From a virus: a DNA stretch of 62,063 nucleotides. Shown piece by piece: positions 40,408 to 48,862 of the stretch. The position numbers and the translations under genes are program-made. Every line of letters begins with the position of its first letter. Positions within the stretch are counted from its first letter, which is position 1. Location: IMG/VR virus record IMGVR_UViG_3300021962_000104, positions 1-62,063 of that record. The stretch is one strand, 5' to 3'. Below the pieces are notes generated by a model. The model had not been told where the DNA came from and did no database searches. It saw only the letters and a list, made by a program, of their open reading frames with translations.

Positions 40408-41975
40408 TGTCATATTTGTATACAAGAAATATTAATGTTCAGAACAATAACACTGTGGTCACCACAGCGAATCCTCTCCCTGTTACCAGTGGGATTCATC
40501 CAATAGATGTGGCTGGTGCTTCTGGATATTCTGCGTTTGGCGAAATTATCACAGTTCCGATCACTCCGCAAATTCAGTTGGATGGTATTTACGGTGTTCT
40601 TCCTCGAGATGTAGAAACTTTTACTAGCGGAACTGGGGTTGCCACAACTGAAAACTCAACCATGGTTACTTATAGCGGCACTGGCTGGGGTGACTATGGC
40701 GTCTATCGTAGTCGTAGGGTGCTGAGATATCGTCCTGGACAGGGTGCGATGGCTCGATTTACCGCTGCGTTCTCAACTCCACACGCTAATACTATTCAGC
40801 GAGCAGGTTTCTTTGCGCTTGAACAGGCAATCACCATCGGTCAAGAGGGTGAAGATTTCGCAATACAAATTCAAAACGGCGGCAAGGCTGAGATTCGTAG
40901 ACTACAGATCACCACTGCGCCAACAGGAACTCAGACTGCTAACGTGCAACTCAATGGAACATACAAAGAAGTAACCATCTATTCTGGATCAGCATCAAAT
41001 ACTGCAGCCACCATTGCGAAGGCATCGTTCCCAGGATGGACTGTTGAGCAAGTTGGTGCGAATGTAAACTTCATGGGCGCTGGTGTTGGTGCTCGAAGTG
41101 GTGCGTATTCTTTCACTAGCACTGGAACAGGAACTCTCGCAGCTGGATCCTTTACACAATTACAGGCTGGTCTGGCTCACAATCAAACTACAGTATTACA
41201 AGAAAATTTCAATATTGATACATTGGACGGCAATGGTCCTAGCGGAATGATTCTTGATCCAAGCAAACTCAACGTGTATCAAGTAAATTTCCGTTGGTTG
41301 GGTGCTGGTGAGATTCGTTTTGCGATTGAGAATAGTATCAATGGAGATATGATATTCTTCCATCACTATCACTACTCCAATAGACACACAGTTCCTCATG
41401 TAGACAATCCAAGTTTCAAGATTGGCTATATTGCTGCGGCAACTGGAGGTCCGTCAAGTAACGTGTCCGTTCGTGGTGCTTCTATGATGGCTGCGATTGA
41501 AGGTTTAACAATCGCTGCTGGTTCTCCTGTCAGTGTTGGTAGGTCAGCTCCTGGCGTTAATTTCTCAGCGGGTAACCTACATCATGTTATATCCCTAAGA
41601 CCAAGATTAATCTTCAAGAATAAAATAAATCTGCGCGCAACAAAACTCAAGAAAATCACAGTGGCTGCACTAACTCAAGGTGTAAACCCACCGCCTGTGA
41701 TCATTTACCTCTATGAAAACCCAACAAGTTTCACAGGTACATTTGACTGGACTGAAATAAGTGAATTTTCAAGCGTGGTATATTCAAACAGTGCTGGTAA
41801 CTTTGTGTTAGCGAATGAAATTCCTCTGGCTTCCTTTGTTATTTCTGGAACTGCAGATCTTGATCTAGAAAACTTAAATATCAGTATACCACCAAATAAT
41901 ATTCTATCCATTGCTGCAATATCGACTGCTCAAATATCAGATCTAGTTGCTGCTGCAGTTTGGTTGGAGGAATAA
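40407..41975 (+). CDS. Large virion structural protein (fibre/adsorption type)
   Basis: 527 residues, almost entirely beta, rich in Gly, Thr, Ser and Asn, with few Cys. VTSGIHPIDVAGASGYSAF, YRSRRVLRYRPGQGAMARF, GQEGEDFAIQIQNGGKAEI and VYQVNFRWLGAGEIRFAIE are segments seen in structural proteins of aquatic myoviruses. The start overlaps the previous stop (TAATG). Likely a fibre or tail-tip component that touches the host. Confidence 0.6.
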   Translation: MSYLYTRNINVQNNNTVVTTANPLPVTSGIHPIDVAGASGYSAFGEIITVPITPQIQLDGIYGVLPRDVETFTSGTGVATTENSTMVTYSGTGWGDYGVYRSRRVLRYRPGQGAMARFTAAFSTPHANTIQRAGFFALEQAITIGQEGEDFAIQIQNGGKAEIRRLQITTAPTGTQTANVQLNGTYKEVTIYSGSASNTAATIAKASFPGWTVEQVGANVNFMGAGVGARSGAYSFTSTGTGTLAAGSFTQLQAGLAHNQTTVLQENFNIDTLDGNGPSGMILDPSKLNVYQVNFRWLGAGEIRFAIENSINGDMIFFHHYHYSNRHTVPHVDNPSFKIGYIAAATGGPSSNVSVRGASMMAAIEGLTIAAGSPVSVGRSAPGVNFSAGNLHHVISLRPRLIFKNKINLRATKLKKITVAALTQGVNPPPVIIYLYENPTSFTGTFDWTEISEFSSVVYSNSAGNFVLANEIPLASFVISGTADLDLENLNISIPPNNILSIAAISTAQISDLVAAAVWLEE

Positions 41976-42493
41976 TGGAAATTACAACTGAACATAAAAA
42001 TATATCTAAAGCCAGTGCAATCACTGTATTTACTTTGTTATTGATTAGTGGTGTGTATAAGATTGGTTATGAAGCAGGCAAGATTGAAACAGCAGAAAGC
42101 CTGCAAAAACAAGTTGAATATTGGAAGGAACAGTCGGGAAAAATAACCGAACGAGTCGTGATTGAGTACGTTGATCGTATCAAAGAAGTTGTCAAATGGA
42201 GAACTAAAAATGTTGAAATTATCAAATTGGTTCCTAGTGTTTGTGAGTTGCCTAATGGTTGGGTGCACGTCCACGATCGTAGTGCGCAAGGTCGTGATGC
42301 CGACCCCACCAGAGCAATTAATGACACCCCCAGCGGAATTGAAGACGTTGAAGCCCTCGGAACCATCGTAGAAAACTACGCTGCATGCCATGAAAATCGT
42401 GAACAATTACTCGCTCTGCAAAAATGGATCCGTGATCAAGAGCAAGAAATTATAAATATGAATACTGCAGAAGCAGGGACAAAAGAAGAATAA
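41975..42493 (+). CDS. Rz: i-spanin (Rz-like), inner-membrane lysis protein
   Basis: 172 residues. One N-terminal membrane span (SAITVFTLLLISGVYKIGY, in part) is followed by a periplasmic coiled coil (ESLQKQVEYWKEQSGKITE, IEYVDRIKEVVKWR). A complete lipoprotein reading frame is embedded in another frame (42210-42371). This Rz/Rz1 arrangement is diagnostic of spanins, which fuse the inner and outer membranes at the end of lysis and imply a Gram-negative host. Confidence 0.8.
   Translation: MEITTEHKNISKASAITVFTLLLISGVYKIGYEAGKIETAESLQKQVEYWKEQSGKITERVVIEYVDRIKEVVKWRTKNVEIIKLVPSVCELPNGWVHVHDRSAQGRDADPTRAINDTPSGIEDVEALGTIVENYAACHENREQLLALQKWIRDQEQEIINMNTAEAGTKEE
42210..42371 (+). CDS. Rz1: o-spanin lipoprotein (Rz1-like), embedded in Rz
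   Basis: 53 residues from ATG 42210, in a different frame inside the Rz gene. A signal sequence (MLKLSNWFLVFVSCLMVGC) ends in a lipobox with Cys19 as lipidated residue, followed by a short Pro-rich mature part (MPTPPEQLMTPPAELKTL). Rz1 proteins are short, Pro-rich outer-membrane lipoproteins that bind the i-spanin. Confidence 0.8.
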   Translation: MLKLSNWFLVFVSCLMVGCTSTIVVRKVVMPTPPEQLMTPPAELKTLKPSEPS

Positions 42494-42495
42494 CA

Positions 42496-42885
42496 ATGGC
42501 TGAAATGCAAGATTTACTCAGTTGTAAGGCTGAATTAGACGCGAAGATATCTAGACTAGAAGTTGAGATGAGTGCTCTTCGCGAGAAGGTTTCATTTTTT
42601 TCTGTTATCTATGGAAAGTTTGATGAAACGCTGGATAAGGTTCAGGAGCTGATGGAAGATAGAAGAAACGAAACAAACGAAGATCTCAAAGACGTCTATA
42701 AGAAAATTGAAGATACAGAAAATCATCTAATGCGCGAACTACGTGAACTCCGTGAAGAAATGAAACGCCAACACGAAATTGAGAACAAGAAGATTCACGA
42801 GTTAGACCGCTGGCGTTGGTGGGTCATGGGCGCAGCAGCAGTTATCGGTGCAGGATTCTCAAAGATTATTGATATTTTGAAATAA
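42496..42885 (+). CDS. Coiled-coil protein with C-terminal membrane anchor (holin-like)
   Basis: 129 residues. A long coiled coil (KISRLEVEMSALREKVSFF, HLMRELRELREEMKRQHEI) leads to one C-terminal membrane span (RWWVMGAAAVIGAGFSKII). This is the plan of XhlA/holin-associated proteins. It follows the spanin genes by two bases, so a role in lysis is likely, possibly as holin or holin partner. Confidence 0.55.
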   Translation: MAEMQDLLSCKAELDAKISRLEVEMSALREKVSFFSVIYGKFDETLDKVQELMEDRRNETNEDLKDVYKKIEDTENHLMRELRELREEMKRQHEIENKKIHELDRWRWWVMGAAAVIGAGFSKIIDILK

Positions 42886-42886
42886 C

Positions 42887-42915
42887 TTGCTTTTGATGTG
42901 ATTCTATAGTATGAT
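42887..42915 (+). promoter_or_regulatory. Promoter TTGCTT-N17-TATGAT with the primase ATG at +7
   Basis: -35 TTGCTT (42887-42892), -10 TATGAT (42910-42915); the primase ATG begins at 42922, exactly seven bases on, so the mRNA is probably leaderless. Confidence 0.65.
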
Positions 42916-42921
42916 TAGAGT

Positions 42922-43947
42922 ATGAGCATATACATTGATCGTAAATACCTATCCAATATCTCTCACAAACTAGATCGGTTCACTCAGAAGAGTCCCGATC
43001 TTTACAACTTTCGCTGTCCGTCATGCGGCGACTCAAGAAAGAATAAGAGTAAGTCTAGAGGATATATCTATCGCAAGGGCAATGATTTTTTCTATCGTTG
43101 TCATAACTGCGGTGCAGGTACAACTTTTTCAAACTTTCTAAAGAGCGTTGATGAACCAGTACATAAACAATATGTGCTGGAGAAATTCATGAACGGTGCA
43201 CCAAAGAATGCACCAGTTGAAAAGCCAACCTTTGATGAACTGAAGGGCAATGCGTTCGCTCGATTTGCCAAGACCTCATACAATCCAAGCATACAAAGCA
43301 TTGCTGAATTGCCAGAGGATCACTATGCGGTCAACTATATAAAGAATAGGATGATTCCTTCATCCCGTTGGGGCGATGTTTATTTCGCCGAGAACTTCAA
43401 AAACTTTATGGATCTGGATTTTCCAGACCATGGCAAAGAAATCCTGCCAGAGGATAGTCGAATTGTATTCTTCTATCGCGACGAGGATGGTAAGGTCAAT
43501 CATGTCGCTGGTCGCGCCATGGCTGATAGTAAACTGAGATATATCACTGTAAAGGTTGCGGATGGAAGAAAAGCCTACGGACTCGAGCGAGTTGATCGAA
43601 CCAAGCGAGTATATATCGTTGAGGGGCAGTTTGATTCGCTATTTCTTACCAATGCTGTTGCCAGCGGCGATAGCAATCTTTCTGGGTTGGCTGAAGCCTT
43701 GGAACTGGACGATGTAGTTCTGGTGTATGATAATGAACCAAGAAACAAAGAAATCGTGAAGCAAATTGAAAGATCTATTCTAGATGATTATGCGGTTTGT
43801 ATGTTTCCTGATAATGTAAATGGAAAAGACATCAACGAAATGATACTAAATGGTTTGACTGCTGAGGAAATAAAAGTTATCATAGACAAATACACTGCGC
43901 GTGGATTGACTGCGCGCATGGACGTTTATGCTTGGAAAAAGTGTTAG
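42922..43947 (+). CDS. 61: DNA primase (T4 gp61)
   Basis: 341 residues (T4 gp61 is 342). The N-terminal zinc ribbon is FRCPSCGDSRKNKSKSRG and FFYRCHNCGAGTTFSNFL. The TOPRIM region shows VYIVEGQFDSLFLTNAVAS and VVLVYDNEPRNKEIV (acidic metal-binding residues). It synthesises RNA primers for lagging-strand replication with gp41. No ribosome site is visible and the promoter places the transcription start at the ATG. Confidence 0.92.
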   Translation: MSIYIDRKYLSNISHKLDRFTQKSPDLYNFRCPSCGDSRKNKSKSRGYIYRKGNDFFYRCHNCGAGTTFSNFLKSVDEPVHKQYVLEKFMNGAPKNAPVEKPTFDELKGNAFARFAKTSYNPSIQSIAELPEDHYAVNYIKNRMIPSSRWGDVYFAENFKNFMDLDFPDHGKEILPEDSRIVFFYRDEDGKVNHVAGRAMADSKLRYITVKVADGRKAYGLERVDRTKRVYIVEGQFDSLFLTNAVASGDSNLSGLAEALELDDVVLVYDNEPRNKEIVKQIERSILDDYAVCMFPDNVNGKDINEMILNGLTAEEIKVIIDKYTARGLTARMDVYAWKKC

Positions 43948-43955
43948 GAGAAATT

Positions 43956-44507
43956 ATGTCACATGTATTAGAAGGTAAAAAGATACCCAACGTGGTATTC
44001 AAGGTTCGCGTTCCTAGTTTTGAGGCAACTCAACAGGGAACATGCGCAATTGAAATTTGGGAAGATGTAAAGAGCCGCGATCTATTCAAGCGCAAGCGCG
44101 CAATTTTGTTTGCACTTCCTGGCGCATTCACTCCAACCTGCTCAACAAAGCAGCTGCCAGGATATGATCGTATGTTCGACACATTCAAGGAATATGGAAT
44201 CAAGAACGTCTACTGTCTATCTGTCAATGACTCATTCGTCATGAACGCATGGGCAAAGGATCAGGCACTCAAGAATGTAAAGATGATTCCAGACGGCAGT
44301 GGAGCATTTACCAAGAAGATGAAGATGGCTGTCAAGAAGGACAATCTGGGCTTTGGCGTTCGCAGCTGGCGTTATGCTGCTGTAATTCGTAACAGCGTCA
44401 TTGAGAAGATGTTCGTTGAGCCAGGATTTGCAGATAACTTTGAGTCTGATCCATACGGCGAGTCATCACCTGAAAATGTATTGGCGTGGTTGAAGAACAA
44501 TCCATGA
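43956..44507 (+). CDS. Peroxiredoxin, Prx5-like
   Basis: 183 residues from ATG 43956 (AGGAG upstream). FALPGAFTPTCSTKQLPGY contains the peroxidatic Cys in the P-x-x-x-T/S-x-x-C arrangement, and NDSFVMNAWAKDQ is Prx5/AhpE-typical. It reduces peroxides. Thioredoxin, its usual reductant, is encoded at 45713, so the phage may bring its own thiol defence during infection. Confidence 0.9.
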   Translation: MSHVLEGKKIPNVVFKVRVPSFEATQQGTCAIEIWEDVKSRDLFKRKRAILFALPGAFTPTCSTKQLPGYDRMFDTFKEYGIKNVYCLSVNDSFVMNAWAKDQALKNVKMIPDGSGAFTKKMKMAVKKDNLGFGVRSWRYAAVIRNSVIEKMFVEPGFADNFESDPYGESSPENVLAWLKNNP

Positions 44508-45175
44508 AAGTAAAATTGATCAGTTATTCACAGACACCAGAGTTCTTTGAGGACTTAGACAGTCTTCAAGATCTAGTTGCATACTGTGCGCGTGTATCAA
44601 ATCCAGGCAATCAGAGTAACTCTGAAACTGCTGGGAAACTGATCAAGTATCTCATCAAGCACAAGCACTGGTCACCTCTTGAGATGGTCAGTGTTTGTAT
44701 GGAGATTGAGACTACACGTGACATTGCGCGTCAGATACTACGTCATCGCAGTTTTTCTTTTCAAGAATTCAGTCAACGCTATGCTGATCCAACCAAGGAA
44801 CTTGAATTTGTAACACGTGAAGCACGACTACAAGATCTCAAGAATCGCCAAAACAGCGTGGCAACTGACGATGAGTGGCTACAGAAGCAATGGGATGCGT
44901 ATCAAAACGACGTACTATTAGCAGCCAAACGTGCGTATAGATGGGCAGCGGATCATGGTATTGCTAAGGAACAGGCTCGTGCTGTGCTTCCTGAAGGTCT
45001 AACCATGTCGCGCATGTACATGAACGGAACCCTACGTTCCTGGGTACATTACATCGAGCTGCGTAGTGAGAATGGCACACAAAAGGAACACATGCAAATT
45101 GCTTGTGAATGTGCCGCTATCATTGCTAAAATCTTCCCAGAGATATTCACAATTACAAGCGGTGGGTCTTTCTAA
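44504..45175 (+). CDS. thyX: Flavin-dependent thymidylate synthase
   Basis: 223 residues, overlapping the peroxiredoxin stop (ATGA). The ThyX motif R-H-R-x(7)-S-x-R is present as RHRSFSFQEFSQRY, and FAD/dUMP-site segments HKHWSPLEMVSVCMEIETT and ARAVLPEGLTMSRMY flank it. It methylates dUMP from the dCMP deaminase product using methylene-tetrahydrofolate and FADH2. The HNH gene on the opposite strand overlaps its last 23 bases. Confidence 0.95.
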   Translation: MKVKLISYSQTPEFFEDLDSLQDLVAYCARVSNPGNQSNSETAGKLIKYLIKHKHWSPLEMVSVCMEIETTRDIARQILRHRSFSFQEFSQRYADPTKELEFVTREARLQDLKNRQNSVATDDEWLQKQWDAYQNDVLLAAKRAYRWAADHGIAKEQARAVLPEGLTMSRMYMNGTLRSWVHYIELRSENGTQKEHMQIACECAAIIAKIFPEIFTITSGGSF

Positions 45176-45611
45176 GATGATTATTGAATTGGTAAACCGA
45201 TATTTCTTTTTTGCAAATAGTACAAGAACATTTGATACCTCTGCGTTCTTTACGTTGTTGGGTTTTTTCCTCACCAAAAATCTCATCCCAACTTTTACCC
45301 TTTCTCAATCTGGTCATTTGTTGCGCTCTTACTTTCCTCAATTCCTTACCCTTTTCATCACCATGAATTTGTTCGTAAGATTTGTTTTTTGTTGCCGCAC
45401 CGATCGCCTTTCGCACAATATCTTCATGAGACATTCTACCAGAGAGCCCATTCCATGCTAATAGATCTTGCCAGTTACCATAAATACGATAGCGGACCAG
45501 ATGTGCAATCGCATGGTCTTCAACTGTTAGTTCAACAATATTACTGGGATCATCAGATCCACCAGCGTATTTGGGTATAATGTGGTGTTTATGGGTATTA
45601 TAAGTATTCAT
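45153..45611 (-). CDS. HNH homing endonuclease
   Basis: 152 residues, the only minus-strand gene. HKHHIIPKYAGGSDDPSNIVE (in part HHIIPKYAGGSDDPSN) and LTVEDHAIAHLVRYRIYG give the H-N-H metal site. A C-terminal zinc finger-like part (CSCTICKKEI, NHLRKTH) probably binds DNA. GGAG precedes the start and a TATAAATA lies upstream on its strand. It sits right after thyX, a common homing target region, and is probably a mobile gene. Confidence 0.88.
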   Translation of the reverse strand: MNTYNTHKHHIIPKYAGGSDDPSNIVELTVEDHAIAHLVRYRIYGNWQDLLAWNGLSGRMSHEDIVRKAIGAATKNKSYEQIHGDEKGKELRKVRAQQMTRLRKGKSWDEIFGEEKTQQRKERRGIKCSCTICKKEISVYQFNNHLRKTHRL

Positions 45612-45637
45612 GGCTGGGTCTCCTATTTAGACTTAGA

Positions 45638-45667
45638 GCCTCTGGGAATGTCAGTTCCGCGAGGGGC
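45638..45667 (-). promoter_or_regulatory. Hairpin in the HNH gene leader
   Basis: On the + strand GCCTCT (45638-45643) pairs with AGGGGC (45662-45667), one G-T pair, with an inner GGAA/TTCC. On the minus strand it lies between the late promoter and the ribosome site, and could delay translation as in T4 homing-endonuclease leaders. On the + strand it is followed by a T-rich run and could end the thyX transcript. Confidence 0.4.
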
Positions 45668-45672
45668 ACTTT

Positions 45673-45680
45673 TATTTATA
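45673..45680 (-). promoter_or_regulatory. T4-type late promoter TATAAATA, minus strand
   Basis: Exact TATAAATA on the minus strand, 62 bases before the HNH start codon. It would limit endonuclease expression to late infection. Confidence 0.6.
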
Positions 45681-45712
45681 AACAAATCAATTTACACAAA
45701 AGGGGAGCAGAA

Positions 45713-45973
45713 ATGAGAAAAGTATTGAAATTTTATGCAGGGTGGTGCGTACCATGCAATACTCTAACACAGAAACTAAGTCTAATCGCATCAACACCTA
45801 CGATTGAAGAAGTTGACATTGATCAGCAGCGTCAGCTTGTACTACAACACAATGTTCGCTCTGTTCCTACAATGATTATGATGGAAGACGATGGTAGTGG
45901 TTGGGTTGAACTAAAGCGCACTGCTGGCGCAGGAATGACACAAGAACAACTAGAAATTTGGCTCAACGGATAA
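45713..45973 (+). CDS. Thioredoxin-like protein
   Basis: 86 residues. FYAGWCVPCNTLTQKL carries the C-x-x-C active site (WCVPC) and VRSVPTMIMMEDDG the cis-proline. It is shorter than bacterial thioredoxin (about 108), like T4 NrdC. AAAAGGGGAG precedes the ATG. It probably reduces the class II ribonucleotide reductase encoded next and the peroxiredoxin. Confidence 0.9.
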   Translation: MRKVLKFYAGWCVPCNTLTQKLSLIASTPTIEEVDIDQQRQLVLQHNVRSVPTMIMMEDDGSGWVELKRTAGAGMTQEQLEIWLNG

Positions 45974-45984
45974 AGGGAAAAACA

Positions 45985-47871
45985 ATGAATAGACTACCCA
46001 CGATCTATCAAGATTTTATTCATATTTCACGTTACGCAAGATACAGCGACGAAGTTGGTCGCCGCGAGACTTGGAATGAAACTGTCGATCGCTATGTAAA
46101 CTTTTTCAAGGAAAGAACTGAGAATAATAAGAAGATTCCTTGGGATGATTTGCGTAACGCAATTCTAAATCTTGACGTGATGCCTTCCATGCGTTGTCTA
46201 ATGACCGCAGGTGAGGCATTGAATAAAGATAACGTGGCTGGCTATAATTGCTCTTATCTGCCGATTGATAATCCAAAAGCCTTTGATGAACTGATGTATG
46301 TTCTAATGTGCGGCACTGGCGTTGGCTTCTCAGTTGAATCGCGCTATACAAACAAGATGCCAGAGGTTCCAGAAGAACTACATGAGACCGATACTACAAT
46401 CGTGTTTGCTGATTCCAAGATTGGTTGGGCAAGTGGTTATAGAGAATTCGTTGGTCTACTTTATACTGGTAAGTTGCCTAAGTGGGATGTATCAAAGATT
46501 CGCCCATCAGGTGCAAGGCTCAAGACCTTCGGTGGACGAGCATCAGGACCAGAACCTCTAGTTGATCTTCTAAACTTCACACTCAATATTTTCAAGAAGG
46601 CACGTGGTCGCAAGTTAAGCACCATTGAGTGTCATGATATTGTTTGTAAGATTGCAGACATTGTCGTCGTTGGTGGCGTTCGCCGTTCAGCGTTGATTTC
46701 GCTATCAGATCTCAACGACGATCAGATTCGCCACGCTAAGTCTGGACAGTGGTGGTTGAGTGATGGGCATCGCGCTCTGTCAAACAACTCAGCAGTGTAT
46801 GAGACTAAGCCTGACATGGATACATTTATGAACGAGTGGGTAGCGTTGTATATGTCCAAGTCGGGTGAGCGTGGCATTTTCTCTCGCCAAGCAGCAAAGA
46901 ATGTAGCAGCACGCAATGGTCGTCGCGAACACAATCATGACTTTGGCACCAATCCTTGCTCTGAGATTATTCTTCGTGCTAATGAGTTCTGTAATCTATC
47001 AGAAGTTGTAGTGCGCGCAGGTGATTCTATTACTGATCTAAAGCGCAAGGTGCGTTTGGCTACCATCATTGGTACGCTACAGTCTACACTGACTGACTTC
47101 CGTTTTCTAAACAAGAAGTGGAAGAAGAACTGTGAAGAAGAAAGATTGCTAGGTGTATCATTGACAGGTATCTGCGATCATAAGACGCTGAATAATCCAA
47201 CCAGCCCACGACTACGCGAGTGGTTGGATGAGTTGCGCCTACACGCTGTTGAAACCAACGCTGAGTTTGCAGACATTCTGGACATTCCAGCATCAGCTGC
47301 TATCACCTGCGTCAAGCCATCAGGTACTGTTTCGCAGTTGGTAGACTCAGCGTCAGGTATTCATCCTCGCTATGCGCAGTATTACATTCGTCGTGTTCGT
47401 GCATCAAAGAATGATCCACTGGCTGCGTTCATGGTAAGCAAGGGATACCAAGCAGAAGAAGATTTCTATGGTAAGTCCAACTGGGTGTTCTCCTTCCCAA
47501 TGAAAGCACCAAAGGGTTGTATTACACGCAATGATATGACTGCGATTGAGCAGCTGGAACTTTGGAAGATCTATCAGGATCATTGGTGTGAGCACAAGCC
47601 ATCTATCACTGTTTACGTTGGTGATGATGAGTGGATGGACGTTGGCGCATGGGTGTACAAGAACATCACTTCATTGTCTGGTGTTTCTTTCCTACCACGC
47701 GACAACGGTACATATCGTCAGGCTCCATACGAAGAAATTACTGAAGAGCAGTATAAAGATTTGCTTTCTAAGCAGAACCTAGATATAGTATGGACTGACT
47801 TTATGGAAGAAACTGATACAACCGAAGGTGCGCAGAATCTAGCATGCGTCGCGGGAGTATGTGAGATATAA
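45985..47871 (+). CDS. nrdJ: Ribonucleotide reductase, class II (B12-dependent)
   Basis: 628 residues from ATG 45985. GYNCSYLPIDNPKAFDELM (substrate-site Cys), MCGTGVGFSVES, TNPCSEIILRANEFCNLSE (the NPCSE active-site loop with the radical Cys), VKPSGTVSQLVDSASGIHP and the C-terminal redox pair CVAGVCEI fit monomeric adenosylcobalamin-dependent reductases. T4 uses a class I enzyme; class II needs coenzyme B12 but not oxygen. It makes deoxynucleotides for replication. Confidence 0.92.
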   Translation: MNRLPTIYQDFIHISRYARYSDEVGRRETWNETVDRYVNFFKERTENNKKIPWDDLRNAILNLDVMPSMRCLMTAGEALNKDNVAGYNCSYLPIDNPKAFDELMYVLMCGTGVGFSVESRYTNKMPEVPEELHETDTTIVFADSKIGWASGYREFVGLLYTGKLPKWDVSKIRPSGARLKTFGGRASGPEPLVDLLNFTLNIFKKARGRKLSTIECHDIVCKIADIVVVGGVRRSALISLSDLNDDQIRHAKSGQWWLSDGHRALSNNSAVYETKPDMDTFMNEWVALYMSKSGERGIFSRQAAKNVAARNGRREHNHDFGTNPCSEIILRANEFCNLSEVVVRAGDSITDLKRKVRLATIIGTLQSTLTDFRFLNKKWKKNCEEERLLGVSLTGICDHKTLNNPTSPRLREWLDELRLHAVETNAEFADILDIPASAAITCVKPSGTVSQLVDSASGIHPRYAQYYIRRVRASKNDPLAAFMVSKGYQAEEDFYGKSNWVFSFPMKAPKGCITRNDMTAIEQLELWKIYQDHWCEHKPSITVYVGDDEWMDVGAWVYKNITSLSGVSFLPRDNGTYRQAPYEEITEEQYKDLLSKQNLDIVWTDFMEETDTTEGAQNLACVAGVCEI

Positions 47872-47872
47872 T

Positions 47873-48862
47873 ATGAAGGTTGCACTAGTTTGCATCGCAA
47901 GATGGGAAGAAAACTACATTGATGAGTGGATAAGATACAATAAATTACTCAATTTCGATAAGATCTTTATCTATGATAATGGTAATGAGTGGAAGAGAGA
48001 TAGTCTTGTTTTCACCGACCCAGATGTAGTATTGGTTAATTGGGAAGGTGATGGTCAAGCAGTTGACGATGTTCCTCCAGCTCCACCAGAAAATTCAGTA
48101 CCAGTAAACCAATCTCAAAACAATTGGAGACAAGAAAGACATAACAGGAACAGAAGAAGAGGTGTGGGATCACCAGAATCAAAACTAAAATCAACAAATT
48201 TGAATAAGACGAATAATAAACAGGTCAGAGCATATAATCATTTTCTAAACAACAATAGAAAAACTATGGAGTATGATTGGATTGCATTCTTAGATTGTGA
48301 TGAGTTTTTAGTATTGAAGAAACACGAAACTATACAGGACTTCATAGAAGAACATAATTTTGAAAAAGATGCTATAGGAATTTATACATACATATTTGGA
48401 GACAATGGATTACATGGAGTGGAGAATGGCAATTACTCTGTTTTAGAAAGATTCACTATGAGAAGAGAACGACATTTTCCTGCAAAAGAACGTCATGGTA
48501 TCAGTAAAACACCAGCATTTTTTATAAAGAGTATCGTTAGAAATACGCCTCATATAAAAATGCTTTCATCACATACTGCCAATATCCCATCAGTTGGCAC
48601 TTCTGGTGATTTAATACTTTGTGACACTGGTAAATTAACTTCATGGACTCATTATGGTATCAGAGATGTTGCTCAAATAAATCATTATTTCGGGAAAACT
48701 GCCGAAGAATTTCATAAAAAAATAGAAAGAGGTAGAGCAACTTCTGGAAGAAAAAGAACTATGGATGAGTTTTATCACCATAATATAAATGAAGTTGAAG
48801 ATACTGATGCATTGGAATTTTATCTTAAAAATTACTGGGTGAACTATGACTATGAAATTTAG
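47873..48862 (+). CDS. Glycosyltransferase family 92-like protein
   Basis: 329 residues from ATG 47873. KVALVCIARWEENYIDEWI and FDKIFIYDNGN are the opening strands of GT92/GT2-type enzymes; DWIAFLDCDEFLVLKK contains the D-x-D. A low-complexity insert rich in Asn, Arg and Pro (about 62-120) splits the domain. HYGIRDVAQINHYFGKT is a typical C-terminal GT92 motif. First of five overlapping sugar-transfer genes. Confidence 0.75.
   Translation: MKVALVCIARWEENYIDEWIRYNKLLNFDKIFIYDNGNEWKRDSLVFTDPDVVLVNWEGDGQAVDDVPPAPPENSVPVNQSQNNWRQERHNRNRRRGVGSPESKLKSTNLNKTNNKQVRAYNHFLNNNRKTMEYDWIAFLDCDEFLVLKKHETIQDFIEEHNFEKDAIGIYTYIFGDNGLHGVENGNYSVLERFTMRRERHFPAKERHGISKTPAFFIKSIVRNTPHIKMLSSHTANIPSVGTSGDLILCDTGKLTSWTHYGIRDVAQINHYFGKTAEEFHKKIERGRATSGRKRTMDEFYHHNINEVEDTDALEFYLKNYWVNYDYEI

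Noticed and set aside
45066-45461. A 131-aa plus-strand frame
   Set aside because: It runs antisense to the HNH gene and across the thyX end; both of those have real family motifs.
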